Shown piece by piece: positions 1 through 9,912 of a DNA stretch of 64,000 nt (its first letter is position 1; the number at the start of each line of letters is the position of its first letter). Origin of the DNA: Reticulitermes speratus (Eukaryota; Arthropoda; Insecta; Blattodea; Rhinotermitidae); the NCBI GenBank assembly GCA_021186555.1, contig JAJKFL010000010.1, positions 25,426,679 through 25,490,678 on the forward strand. The letters are read 5' to 3'. Made by a program: the position numbers and the translations under genes. The notes under the pieces were generated by a model that was not told where the DNA came from, searched no databases, and worked only from the letters and a program-made list of their open reading frames with translations.

Positions 1-660
1 TTTCGTTCTCACAAATCACATTTCACTGATTGTAGCGGCAGAGAAGGTGACACTTCTTTCTTCGGATTCGGCTAGTCCCCTGTTCAGGTTAGGCCTGGAA
101 ACAGGCTCTCTTTACTGAAGGTTTTTGTGAGTTTGCTCAGTACTTTCAGGAAAATTTGAAAATATTTCCCTCCCTTTAAACCCAAGCACTGCTTCCTTCC
201 ACACTGGTTTCAATTCACCATTCACTAATCACTCCATTATTCAAAAGTGTACAAAATGAGCTGTTGAAAGCGTCGTTAAACATGAAGTCATATTACGTAA
301 TCATCAGCCATATTCTGTTCTAGTCGCTCAATTTCTGTCAACCCTGAAGCAGGACGTAATATGTTTCTCCGAAACGTCAGCAGTTAAAAGACATGTAAAA
401 GACAACGTATTAGAAGAAAATTTGAGAATTTTTCTTCTAATACGTTGTCTTTTACATGCTGTTTAAATCAAGATATTATGAATCTTGTGGTTATATCGTT
501 GTAGAAGAATTTGTCGCCTCTATAGATTTTTTACCGTAAAACTTGCTTCAGAGTCTCGAGATGCATGTTGACTGTGGGGGTCATCCGAGTAGCATTAGCT
601 CAGAAACATAACCACAGGTTACACCTGCGTTGTTTCACGCTTCCACCACTTTGCCCGAAT
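1..660. other. non-coding flank with a perfect 29-bp hairpin
   Basis: I see no coding exon here. Positions 392-420 and 430-458 are perfect reverse complements of each other (29 bp, 9-nt loop 421-429), so the strand can fold into a long hairpin. Just upstream (about 343-380) is a CTGAAGCAGG...CCGAAACG segment. It resembles the CTGANGA...GAAAC modules seen elsewhere in this window at Penelope-like ends, but the core is too altered to call a ribozyme. The hairpin is probably the footprint of an inverted repetitive element. Confidence 0.5.
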
Positions 661-1403
661 CTACAACTGTGTGACACGATTCATATTATTGTCACAATTG
701 TCATTTTTTTTACGTGGAGGTAAAGGCTTGTCCACTATAGGAGGAAGAAAAAGAGCCCACAAAGTCGATCGAAACCGACTATTCGTTACAAAGAACAGAA
801 TAAAGCTGATTGCAGAATTTAAAAGGGAGGTCATATTCATTATATCACCAAAATTGTTGAAGAAATTTATAAAGAAATCTTCACCACAGTAGGCTGAGAG
901 GACACCTAATATAAATGAGGAATTTCTGTAATTAGGAACAATAAAAAACATGCGAGCAGCATTCTTGTCGTGCGGTTTGCTTTCCACTCATTAATCAGCT
1001 TTACTGAATTTCTGGTAGATTGTAGCCTACTGCGGCCTGTAGCTGGGATTAACTGTTGTTGCTTCTGTTCTCTTTTCACAGGCGCACGTATCAGTTTGAG
1101 GCTCACCACCGTCAGCGCCACGCACGGTATCAATTTAATGACTACCCCGTACACCCAGAAGTTGATACGAACCATAAGACCGCCATTTGCTTTGCTCAGT
1201 TCTGAAAGTTTCAGTACGTACACTGTAAAAATCGTTGCATAGTTAGGGATGCACAGTAGAGGGCTTACGAAAAGGGCGATGTAGATAGCTTTTGTGGTGT
1301 TCCTCAAAGAGCACCACTTTCTGTTACGCTGGGGATGAACCACTACGATGTATCTCCACACGGCCACGATAATTGTCCTCAAGATGGAAAACATGTGGAA
1401 AGT
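661..1403 (-). CDS. Myosuppressin/FMRFamide-type GPCR, 3' exon (TM3-TM7 and tail), one apparent frameshift
   Basis: This exon encodes the second part of a class A neuropeptide receptor of the plasma membrane. It opens after a good acceptor (pyrimidines then CAG, 1406-1404) in phase 0. The end of TM3 reads VAVWRYIVVVHPQ, the W-R-Y form typical of the myosuppressin-receptor group in place of DRY. TM4 (around FVSPLLCIPNY), TM5 (around KLIPCVALTVVSLKL) and a basic third loop follow, then TM6 (NRTTRMLLACFLLFLITE) and TM7 (LLNSAISFILFF). The cytoplasmic tail ends at a stop at 661-663. Between TM6 and extracellular loop 3 (about 911-916) the frame changes by one base: ITEIPH lies in one frame and ILGVLSAYCGED in the other. 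Family members read roughly ITEFPQGILGLLSA here, so a base appears to be missing. TM7 has NSxxxF in place of NPxxY. Either this is a decaying paralogue or an assembly indel in a live gene. Confidence 0.8.
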
Positions 1404-2363
1404 CTGTGGACAAAAATACGATGTCATTATTTGTAATGCGTAAGGCGTTACACACCCATTCGTCTACTCTATTGTGATGACTGAAAACTGAAAGCCAAAA
1501 ATTGAAAGGTTCCTTGAATTTCTCATTACTATTCTCTTCCACTCAATTTCTCAACAAGAAATTTGTTAAATGACGTGGGTGAGAGGGCGTTTGTTAATGC
1601 GACAATAATGTGTTTTCAGTGAATAGATTCAGGGAAAAGATAATGGAAAAATACAATTAAACGGAGTGCGTAGGCGCCGTCTGGTGGGCAGGCTTCTTTT
1701 CTGGCTGATGGACTGAGACAATATCCGTTTATCCCCGATTATCAAGTGTTTATTTTATTAGGGGCATCGATTTACCCACTGACAAACTTTGAGGACCGCG
1801 AGGCTTCCGCGCATTGCGGAAGGAGGGAAGTTTCTTAGCCGCGGTTGTAGTTTTTGCATCTTACAGTAGGTGGTACATATATTTACCGCCGTGCTTTAAA
1901 GGAATAATTGTTTTGTTACTGATAAATGTTTATAATATCAAGAGTTCCTTGAATACGTAATTAGCAAAATAATAATCTGTTAGAAGTTAGCTACAGATCA
2001 TGCAGGAAAATGGAGAAATGTGTAAGTAGTAAAATATAGCAAAGATAACAAGAGAGGCGATGTACGTACAACGTAACATTGAGGGGCGTTCGCATAACCG
2101 TTGTTGCCGTGGAAAGAAGTAAGTAGTACAAATTCTGAGTGTGTGTTTGTAGTCTTAAATATCCAGCATGCAATGCGCATGTGCCGTATTATATTCTCAT
2201 CTGTGGCTTATTTGGCTCTACCACATTTTTCTACATTATTTCATAAACGGCACGATTTAAAAAAGTTTTTTAAAATAGAATATTGGTTTTGATTTTCTCT
2301 ACAATTTTTTCTGAAATATTTCTTACCCTAAGAAAAATTCAGCGAGATATTAACATAAATGTA

Positions 2364-2886
2364 CAGGCCTAGGTGATTTAATTATATATATGTAGGCCTA
2401 GGTAATCTAATGATATATATAGGCCTAGGTAATCTAATGATATATATGTAGGCCTAGGTAATCTAATGATATATATAGGCCTAGGTAATCTAATGATATA
2501 TATAGGCCTAGGTAATCTAATGATATATATGTAGGCCTAGGTAATCTAATGATATATATATATATGCCTAGGTAATCTTATGATATATATATGTAGGCCT
2601 AGGTAATCTAGTGATATGTATATATAAGCCTAGGTAATCTAATGATATATATATATGTAGGCCTAGGTAATCTAATGATATATATATGTAGGCCTAGGTA
2701 ATCTAGTGATATGTATATATAGGCCTAGGTAATCTAATGATATATATATATGTAGGCCTAGGTAATCTAATGATATATATATGTAGGCCTAGGTAATCTA
2801 ATGATATATATATGTAGGCCTAGGTAATCTAATGATATATATATGTAGGCCTAGGTAATCTAATGATATATATGTAGGCCTATGTA
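2364..2886. repeat. TAGGCCTAGG satellite, about 29-33 bp period
   Basis: About 17 tandem copies of TAGGCCTAGGTAATCTAATG followed by a variable (TA)n/TG stretch. Copies differ mainly in the length of the TA run. The unit carries the nested palindromes AGGCCT and CCTAGG. The array lies in the GPCR intron. Confidence 0.9.
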
Positions 2887-3140
2887 ATATTCCTGTCAGT
2901 TTTCTGTTTCCTAGCTTTGACTTAATAGGAAATGCAATTTACCCCTCACTCCTCACAGCACACGAGGTTTGCACGGTTGCGGTTTGCGGTACATTTTCTG
3001 GATGCGATTCGAAACCTCGTTCTGTTGTTCTTTAATTAAGTTAATGTATTTTAATTCAGCGTCTAAAATACATAAATTTTATTCACAGGCGAAGCAATCA
3101 CATCCCGGACGAATAGTGTCACCCGTGCTTGTGCTGCGTT

Positions 3141-3707
3141 TGGTAATGAAAGAATGAAACACCGCCAAACACGACTGGTGTATATTATGTACTTCACTAC
3201 AGCAACATGTTTCGAACTAATTTGGTCATCTTCATAAAATTCATAAGAAGTGCTGTATACAATTGTGTTAAAGGACATCAATAATTGAGGTCTCAACAGC
3301 TTTTAATACTATTGTATATAGGCCTAGTACTTGCGTGATTTCAGGCTACCGCCACGACGTATCTAGAGGAGATCTGCGCTCTTCTGGCATATTACGCAGA
3401 GTAGAGTGACAATTCTGTACCGACGTTTCGGGACAAATTATCGGTCCAATCTTCAAGGGTGAGGAAGTCTTCTTTGACTTCTTGACCCTTGAAGATGGGC
3501 CCGATAATTTGTCCCGAAAAGTCGGTACAGAATTACAACTTTACGCTGCGTAATATGCCAGAAGAGCGCAGATCTCAGGCCTAGTATGTCTTATGACTTT
3601 TATATTATTGGCCCGAAGATGACCAAATTAGGTCGAAATATGTTGCCGTAATAAAGTATATAAAATGCACCAGTTGTGTCTGGCGATGTTTCGTTCCTTC
3701 ATTATTG
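3141..3707. mobile_element. Inverted pair of Penelope-type termini with hammerhead-like motifs
   Basis: Two arms, about 3141-3248 and 3590-3707, are reverse complements at moderate identity. For example, the left arm has GTTTCGAACTAATTTGGTC where the right has GACCAAATTAGGTCGAAA. Each arm carries a hammerhead-like module (CCGAAGA or ATGAAGA, a GACC/GGTC-type stem II, then GAAA). In the right arm a 3-bp GGC/GCC stem I, extended by a bulged AT-rich helix, closes it. I infer an old inverted pair of Penelope-like terminal repeats. A second foldback element sits in the middle (separate entry). Confidence 0.5.
3330..3576. mobile_element. Nested foldback element with 10-bp target duplication
   Basis: This 247-bp stretch is flanked on both sides by AGGCCTAGTA (3320-3329 and 3577-3586). 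It is largely a palindrome: the segment from AGATCTGCGCTCTTCTGGCA inward is mirrored as TGCCAGAAGAGCGCAGATCT at the far end, with GGGACAAATTATCGG / CCGATAATTTGTCCC nearer the centre. There is no coding capacity. It interrupts the older inverted pair around it, so it inserted later. Confidence 0.6.
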
Positions 3708-3781
3708 CAATCAACACATTTGAAGTGTTTGAAGTTCTGTGTTTGAAGGTCTGTAATAGTAGCGTTTTTATTAAAGTGACA

Positions 3782-3817
3782 CAGACAGACACACACACAC
3801 ATATATATATATATATA
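3782..3817. repeat. (CA)n-(TA)n microsatellite
   Basis: A short ACAGAC/CA run passes into (TA)n immediately before the 78-bp MITE. It supplied the TA insertion site. Confidence 0.8.
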
Positions 3818-3895
3818 CAGGGCATACACAAACGAATGGTGCGGATTCAATAGGAATCACTATTGAATCCGCACCATTCTTTTGTGTATGCCCTG
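3818..3895. mobile_element. 78-bp palindromic MITE with TA target duplication
   Basis: CAGGGCATACACAAA at the left end is matched by TTTGTGTATGCCCTG at the right end, and the inner arms (AATGGTGCGGATTCAATAG and its complement) also pair. The element sits between TA dinucleotides (3816-3817 and 3896-3897). The CAGGGY start and TA duplication suggest cross-mobilisation by a Tc1/mariner-type transposase. It is non-autonomous. Confidence 0.7.
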
Positions 3896-4237
3896 TATAT
3901 ATATACTGGATATTATTCATCACTTTGTTATGGTCACGCCAACACAACTTCAGAATATATCTGTCTGCTTTATCATGTACGCATAAAAATCTACTCATGT
4001 GGTCTGTACATTTTGCGTCTATCCAATGCACTAATCCATTTTTCGAAACGCTGTGGTAATAAATAAATGGGGCGGTGGAAAATTATTAAACATGAAGTTT
4101 AATTTTACAAATTGTGATTATTATTTTGGGAATACTTTTATTTTCCATCCACTTCCACTTTGCTACACCCAAACATTTCCCTCATCACTTTGTTGGCTGT
4201 ACCAAAGTAAGCAATTTAATGTCCCCAAAAGAATTAC

Positions 4238-4501
4238 CTGAGAAAAAATTGCGTGTACGAACAAGTAGATGGTCGACGCATATGAGGACTCCTCACTGTC
4301 TCTATCCTCGGTGTTCTGCCACAGGTACATGTAGCAGATAAAAATTAGGTATTCTAATATGAGGACTAAGTTTACGATGGCCCCATTTTTCAGCATGCGG
4401 TTGATTGGCGCCTTCATCTTCCAACGCGCGAGCACTACTATTTTGAGGATGTTGGCCACAGTGCCGATGAGACAGACGACCAGGCTCAAGTAACCATGGA
4501 T
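4238..4501 (-). CDS. Myosuppressin/FMRFamide-type GPCR, upstream exon (TM1-TM2 and start of TM3)
   Basis: This 88-codon, phase-0 exon is bounded by TTGTTGCAG (acceptor, ending 4502) and CAG|GTAATT (donor at 4237-4236). It encodes IHGYLSLVVCLIGTVAN (TM1), the intracellular loop RWKMKAPINRML, TM2 and the start of TM3 ending VHAIFSQ. Joined across a 2.8-kb intron to the exon at 1403 it gives HAIFSQ-TFHMFSI...VAVWRY, which matches the layout of insect myosuppressin receptors (HGYLSL, M..PTN and HAIFSQ are family landmarks). Oddly, the TM2 sodium-site aspartate of the usual AVADL is replaced: the sequence is AIVNL. An in-frame ATG lies 30 bases upstream at 4531, but the acceptor and family alignment suggest an upstream N-terminal exon that I could not find. 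Confidence 0.8.
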
Positions 4502-4509
4502 CTGCAACA

Positions 4510-5365
4510 AAGCCATAATATTCTGTGACATAAAGAGGAAGGCTCTTGGCCACTGTGCCGAAGGGTGGCGTCTCCAGTTTCACGCAGCCATGAACCTACA
4601 ATAATATTAAACAGCCGTGTGATACTAGTGGGATATGTGTCAAAGAATTAAGAGAAATATTACATAACTACCCTCGACGGCAGTATATGACAGGGTGGCC
4701 ACAATATTCGCGTTCTACTCTACCATATCGTTGATCGGGGTCTATTTAAACCGTTGAAATCCGGTGCCCATGCAGACGCGGTTTGTAATGTCACTCACAA
4801 ACCAAGCTTTATTGTTACCGTGGCAGCCCAGTAACCATGGAAACGACGGAAATCCTGTGAATTTGGAAATTCTGGTATTGACGTCTCTCATAAATGAAGC
4901 GGCAATGTAAACATGGCAACCATGAAAAAGCTGTAACCATGACATATCTACAGTAAATGGACATAAAGGCTAGCGACATTTGCAAAATTGCAAATAACCT
5001 ATTTGAAAACTCGGAAATCTGGAATGGACCTAGGGAGATTGACATACAAACATACACTGCAGCAAATATACATATTTTAGGAAGCTCATTATGATACTAA
5101 ACTGTCCTCTCTGCATGAAAACTTTGATGCCGGAAGATGGAATATAAAACATTCAAAATTCACATTTCTACATCACACGGAACATAATCTACATTACAAA
5201 GACAAAGCCTTTAAAGCTGTTTAGGGACACAGTCCTTGTTTATTGTGAGAACCGTAATAAAAGCACATTCTGTGGAAAAAATGTTGACGTTTTTTTAATC
5301 ATAAACCTGGTAATACACACTTGTATGGCCACCACTGTGCTTTAAGAAACGACAGTACTCTTCGT
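4510..5365. other. non-coding, upstream of the GPCR exon
   Basis: I expected the missing 5' exon and promoter of the minus-strand GPCR here but found no exon with convincing splice sites. There are scattered short repeats (several ACCATG...AACCATG motifs at 4815-4940) and nothing else I can name. Confidence 0.4.
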
Positions 5366-5369
5366 ACAC

Positions 5370-5650
5370 ACAATAAGAGGGGGCCGGGATAGCGTAGACT
5401 GCATAGCGACTCGCCACAAGCTGGACGGTCTGGGGTTCAAAATTCGGTGGGTGCAAGAAATATTCTCCTCTCCATACCCTTCTAATCCGACCGTGGGGCC
5501 CAAAGAGTTTCATGTACAATGGGTAACAGGGCTCGTTCCCGGGGTAAAACTGCCAGAGCTTGGAGATGACCACCCTGTTTTTCCATCGCCGAAGCTGAAA
5601 ATGGGTAGATTTATACCCCTTCCTCCCCTTTGTGTTTCCACTGGCATAGT
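5370..5650 (+). mobile_element. tRNA-derived SINE
   Basis: The head GGGCCGGGATAGCGTAGACT carries an A-box-like segment. GGGGTTCAAAATTCGG about 55 bases on is a decayed B box (consensus GGTTCRANNCC). A family-style body of about 200 bases follows and fades out near 5650. No target duplication was recognised. Confidence 0.6.
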
Positions 5651-6555
5651 GATCTTTACACCAAATAAGACGTGTTTTAAAGAATGTCATGCCTTTGTGT
5701 TGTTAATAATACAAGTAAATAAATCAGTATCTGTCCAAACACAGCTAAATTATATTTATTTTTCTATATAGTTCTACATAATGAATATGATTTAGTTGTA
5801 TTTGGACATATACTAATTTATTTTTTGCACTAATATATTTCTACATAATAAATAGAATTTAGTTGTGTTTGGGCATACACTGATTTATTTTTTTGTACTA
5901 AGGCGTGTTTGTTTATACTAACACAACTCGATTCGGCCCGAGTGCCATAATCAGTTATTTAGGGTCTGTTACGTCGCTATAATACCAGAAATTAAAGATA
6001 AAAGTGATTGACGTGACGGACGTACATAAATAAACAGCAAATTTTTCGGAAAGCAAATGCATTGTCAAATCACTCGTAAAATTAACCATCGCACCAAGTA
6101 CAAATATATGGCTTCTGCGGGTTGTCTATCACTGTTACGCTCGTTGTTCAAATCATGGGAATTGGCATGTTAAATGCCGCTTCAAAGCACAGTGCATTGC
6201 GTACATGTGAAATATGGCGACACAGTAAAGCAATGGGTCGCTGGCACTCCTCTAAATGCAGACAAAATCACATCACCTAGAATTATCGTTGCCGTCGATA
6301 CAGACACCATGTGCATTGAAACTGCAAATGCCAATAATTATTATTTTGTTAGTCACATGTGGCGCTTTGTGTGGAGACATTTTATGTAAGATGTATTTGT
6401 CGTAATCATGTTGTTTTTTATAATATATTTTCATTTCTTCTGTCAATTTTGTTGTGTTGCTACCCCGAACCCAAAACTGAAGGGCCCAGTGCATGGGTGG
6501 GGCAGTGCAAAGTTATACATAGCATATAATCTACATCTAAAGTAAATTACAGGGT
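5651..6555. other. AT-rich intergenic sequence
   Basis: No gene seen. An approximate repeat of about 90 bases (AATAGAATTTAGTTGT type; 5760-5815 and 5835-5890) and oligo-A/T runs are the only structure. Confidence 0.4.
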
Positions 6556-6559
6556 TCAT

Positions 6560-8295
6560 TTCCCTGGTTCAAAAATACTTAATGAACCTTCTGGTGGATG
6601 GGACGGTATTGAACTGGAGTCTCCTGAATGGAAGGCATCCAGGAGTGACTGGGCATTCTCCAAAAGGGTCGTAAGTTTTGGAAAATTGAAATGGGCTGTT
6701 CACTCATTTCAACCATATAAATCCCCAGGTATGGATGGAATTATGCCCATCATGCTACAGCAGGGTTTTGAACTGCTAGGGGGAAAATTATTAAAATTAC
6801 TAAGAGCTAGTCTGGCCTTAGGATATATCCCGATGAGCTGGAGGCATATCAGGGTGGTGTTTATTCCAAAACCTGGGAAACCTTTGACCCAGGCAAAGTC
6901 CCTGAGACCTATCAGCCTCATGTCTTTCATACTCAAAATACTTGAGAAAGTGATCTATGCACACATCAGGGATGGTGTTTTGGTTGAAAAACCACTTCAC
7001 CAATACCAGTATGCCTATAGGGCAGGTGTGTCCACAGAAACTGTACTTCTCCAGGTGGTAAGCAGACTGGAAAGATCTTTGACAAATAAGGAGGTTGCGC
7101 TGGGTGCCTTCTTGGACATTGAGGGGGAATTCGACAATACCTCCTTTAATGCAATTACTACAGCTGCCAGAGAACGTGGACTTGAGGAAACATGTTGTAG
7201 ATGGATCAGATCCATGCTTGAAGGCAGACTGGTACATACTTCCCTCATGGGCAGCAATCTTACTGCCCAAGTAGTAGGGGGGTGTCCACAGGGGGGAGTT
7301 TTGTCTCCCCTTTTGTGGAATCTAGTAGTAGATAGGCTTCTGGTAATAACCAATGACCTAGGATTCAGAACCTTCGGATATGCTGGCGATATTGTCATCA
7401 TAGTGCAAGGTAAATTTGAACACACTGTCAGGGAACTCATGCAAAGTGCCCTGGATGCAGTGGTAAATTGGGTTGTCAAAGAGGGCCTGAATATAAACCC
7501 TCACAAAGCAACCATAGTTTCTTTTACCAATAGAAGCATAGTGAGGGATTCAAGACCGATCACACTTCTAGGTAAAGAACTTGTGATGATGGGGGAGGTT
7601 AAGTACTTGGGAGTGATTCTAGATTCCAAACTTAACTGGAACCAACATCTACAGAAAGTAATTAGGAAATCGATGACCACCTTTACGGTGGTCAGACGAA
7701 TGTATGGTAAGAGATGGGGACTTAGACCTAGTATGTTGCATTGGCTCTACACTAGGGTAATCAGACCATCTATTCTCTATGCTGCCTTGGTCTGGTGGCC
7801 AAAGGTTAAGCAAAAGAGTACCAAAAACCAATTAGGCAGGATTCAAAAAATGGCCTGCCTAGCTATTACAGGGGCTATGAAATCGACCCCTACTGCAGCA
7901 ATGGAGGTGCTTCTGAATCTGACTCCGCTAGATCTATTGATTATAGCGGAGGCGAGGATGGCACTCTATAGACTGAATATAATTGAGCAACCAAATATTC
8001 CCAAAACGGAAGCAGGGTTGCTGAATATCTGGAGGAAGGTGGGTGACCCTGTACTTGATATGCGGTCAGACCACATTACACCAGTATACTACTACACCAA
8101 AAACTACATGGTCAATATTGACCAGGAGTTTTGGAGGAATAAAGATCCAAGGCTTCCCAGAGACGCCCTAATCTGGTTCACAGACGGATCAAGGGATGGC
8201 TCAGGGACAGGATCTGGGATTCAAGGCATAAGACCAGAGAAAGACTAGTTGTAGAATGCATGGATGCTCTAAAAATTTGCTTCCAGATGTTTATA
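6560..8295 (+). mobile_element. LINE, I/LOA-like: reverse transcriptase plus remnant RNase H, truncated
   Basis: A long open frame (520 codons from 6686, readable upstream to about 6590) encodes a non-LTR reverse transcriptase. Landmarks are YKSPGMDGI, FIPKPGKP, LRPISLMSF, FLDIEGEFDN, the GCPQGGVLSPLLWNL motif, a catalytic box reading YAGD (7378-7389) and VKYLGVILDSKLNW. A C-terminal DALIWFTDGSRDGSGTGSGI marks the start of RNase H. There are two defects. The first Asp of YADD is Gly (GGC, one transition from GAC). Inside RNase H the frame jumps from GIRPEKD to LVVECMDALK in another frame, an internal deletion of several dozen codons. The endonuclease and ORF1 are absent, so the copy is 5' truncated. 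It is inactive, yet the RT frame is otherwise open, which suggests fairly recent insertion. Confidence 0.9.
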
Positions 8296-9115
8296 GACAC
8301 TCTGTACATTACACTGTGTTATAACACACAAGGTCCTCACCCATGTGAGAAACCAAACTCTCATTAAGTTGCCTAATTTATAAAACAATGTGTAGAAGAA
8401 ATCTGTGATACTGAGAGGTGAAATTTCTGAAACAGGCAAAAACTTAGCAAGCATGGAAGTTAAATATGTAATTTAAGATCCTTATAAAGGACATAAAAGT
8501 CTGTCACTGGCTATTTGCCCCTTTGCATGATCCTATCATATTCAGTGTCAATTTCAAACAGCAGCAAAAGATGGCACTAGTGGAAGATAGCTTCAGCCAG
8601 TACTTCAGCATCCAACCGTTACTCAAACAGTTCCTCCAGACAGCAGCACCATTTAGTGCATAAGCATAATTTAATTCTATCAAGTTCAGCATTTGGTATA
8701 ACTGTAGATTATGATGAAAATCGGTCCAGATTTGTTTACAGTGCACCACAGTTTGTGTATTTGAACTCCTCACTGTCATATCAGAGGGCACGTTAGATTT
8801 GCATGTACAGTAAGTTAATCACTGCCTTTAGACAAAGAAAGCAAACACATAATCAGATCACCAACATCCATAACAAACAGAATTCAAACTCAAACAGAAA
8901 GTATGAAGCCGTATATTCTGATCCCAGAACCCCATCCACTTACCTGACAAAGTGCAGACGATATACAGTGTACAGCATCACATATCCTGACACAAGGAGC
9001 CATCAAAGACTGTGGCAACATCTGTAACAAACATAAAGTACACTCATAAATGCATATGGTAATATTTCTAGATTCTGGCACAAATTAGCACTTGAACTAC
9101 CATCTGAACATAAGA
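8296..9115. other. no gene recognised
   Basis: Only short chance frames; no splice-flanked exon, tandem array or element end that I can support. Confidence 0.4.
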
Positions 9116-9119
9116 GCAT

Positions 9120-9250
9120 AATGTTGGGAGGTCCTCAGAGGCAGCCTGGATGTTGTGGAGACCAGAAAAATTTCTTGCTCTGCCAGAATTTGAACCACAT
9201 TTCCTTTGTCAACCAGCCCACAGGCCAGCTGCTACAATGACTGACCTACC
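9120..9250 (-). mobile_element. tRNA-derived SINE, minus orientation
   Basis: Reading the minus strand from about 9250, TAGGTCAGTCATTGTAGCAG resembles an A box and TGGTTCAAATTCTGG a B box. The body then runs through a tail shared in style with the SINE at 29.5 kb (TTTTTCT and GAATTCTGGC-like segments). Confidence 0.55.
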
Positions 9251-9382
9251 CCAGCTCCCTTCAAGTAAGTCTGTTACCCAGCGTACAGCACAGCTGTTAC
9301 AATGACTGACCTACCCCAGCTCCCTTCAAGTAAGTCTGTTACCCAGCGTACAGCACAGCTGTTACCCAGCGTACAGCACAGC
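9230..9382. repeat. 68-bp tandem duplication seeded in the SINE head
   Basis: TACAATGACTGACCTACCCC to TACAGCACAGCTGT is present twice in direct tandem, followed by a further partial copy (TTACCCAGCGTACAGCACAGC). It starts within the SINE promoter region. Confidence 0.8.
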
Positions 9383-9499
9383 ACTTCATGAATATAAAAT
9401 AGTTGCTCAGTGAGTCAAAACATTTCTCACAGTTTTGGGAACATTCATTAAGCATTCACAAAAAAAAACCACAGTTCATCCTTATTCTCAGCCAGATTA

Positions 9500-9595
9500 A
9501 TTCATGTGCTGATTGTCTAGAAATCTGGGAGCCTCAACCTCCTTGAACCCTCAGGGCCTGTCCAGGTCTGTAATGGAATTGCTTTACCTTTACCT
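9500..9595 (+). mobile_element. SINE 3' fragment (same family as 28.96 and 42.26 kb)
   Basis: TCTAGAAATCTGGGAGCCTC and the segment up to TGGAATTGCTTTACC match the 3' halves of the SINEs at 42,259-42,569 (plus) and 28,962-29,227 (minus). The tRNA head is missing, so this is a 5' truncated copy. Confidence 0.7.
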
Positions 9596-9912
9596 TTCAC
9601 ATTAATAAAAGCAGCAAACTCACACCTCATTACAGGTCCACATCAATATTACTCTCCAATTTACACCTGTGTCACCCAAGTGGAATCTATTCAGTTTCTC
9701 TGGCCAAAACTCTGTATTGATTTCTGAAGTCGTCCATGAATGCTACATACCCTCCCCATCTCACTCTCCTTTATTTTGTAACCCTGACATTATCTTCTGA
9801 GCAGAACACATCATTATTTCAATTTTCATGTTATTCATGCCGTGCATATTCTTAAAATTAATACATTACCCAGCTTATGCATGTAATAAAATAGAGCCAA
9901 AAATAAGCATAA

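Noticed and set aside
4302-4583. 93-codon minus-strand frame overlapping the GPCR exon
   Set aside because: Shadow frame; the overlapping frame has transmembrane helices, splice sites and family landmarks.
7015-7479. Minus-strand frame opposite the LINE reverse transcriptase
   Set aside because: Antisense shadow with no recognisable domain.
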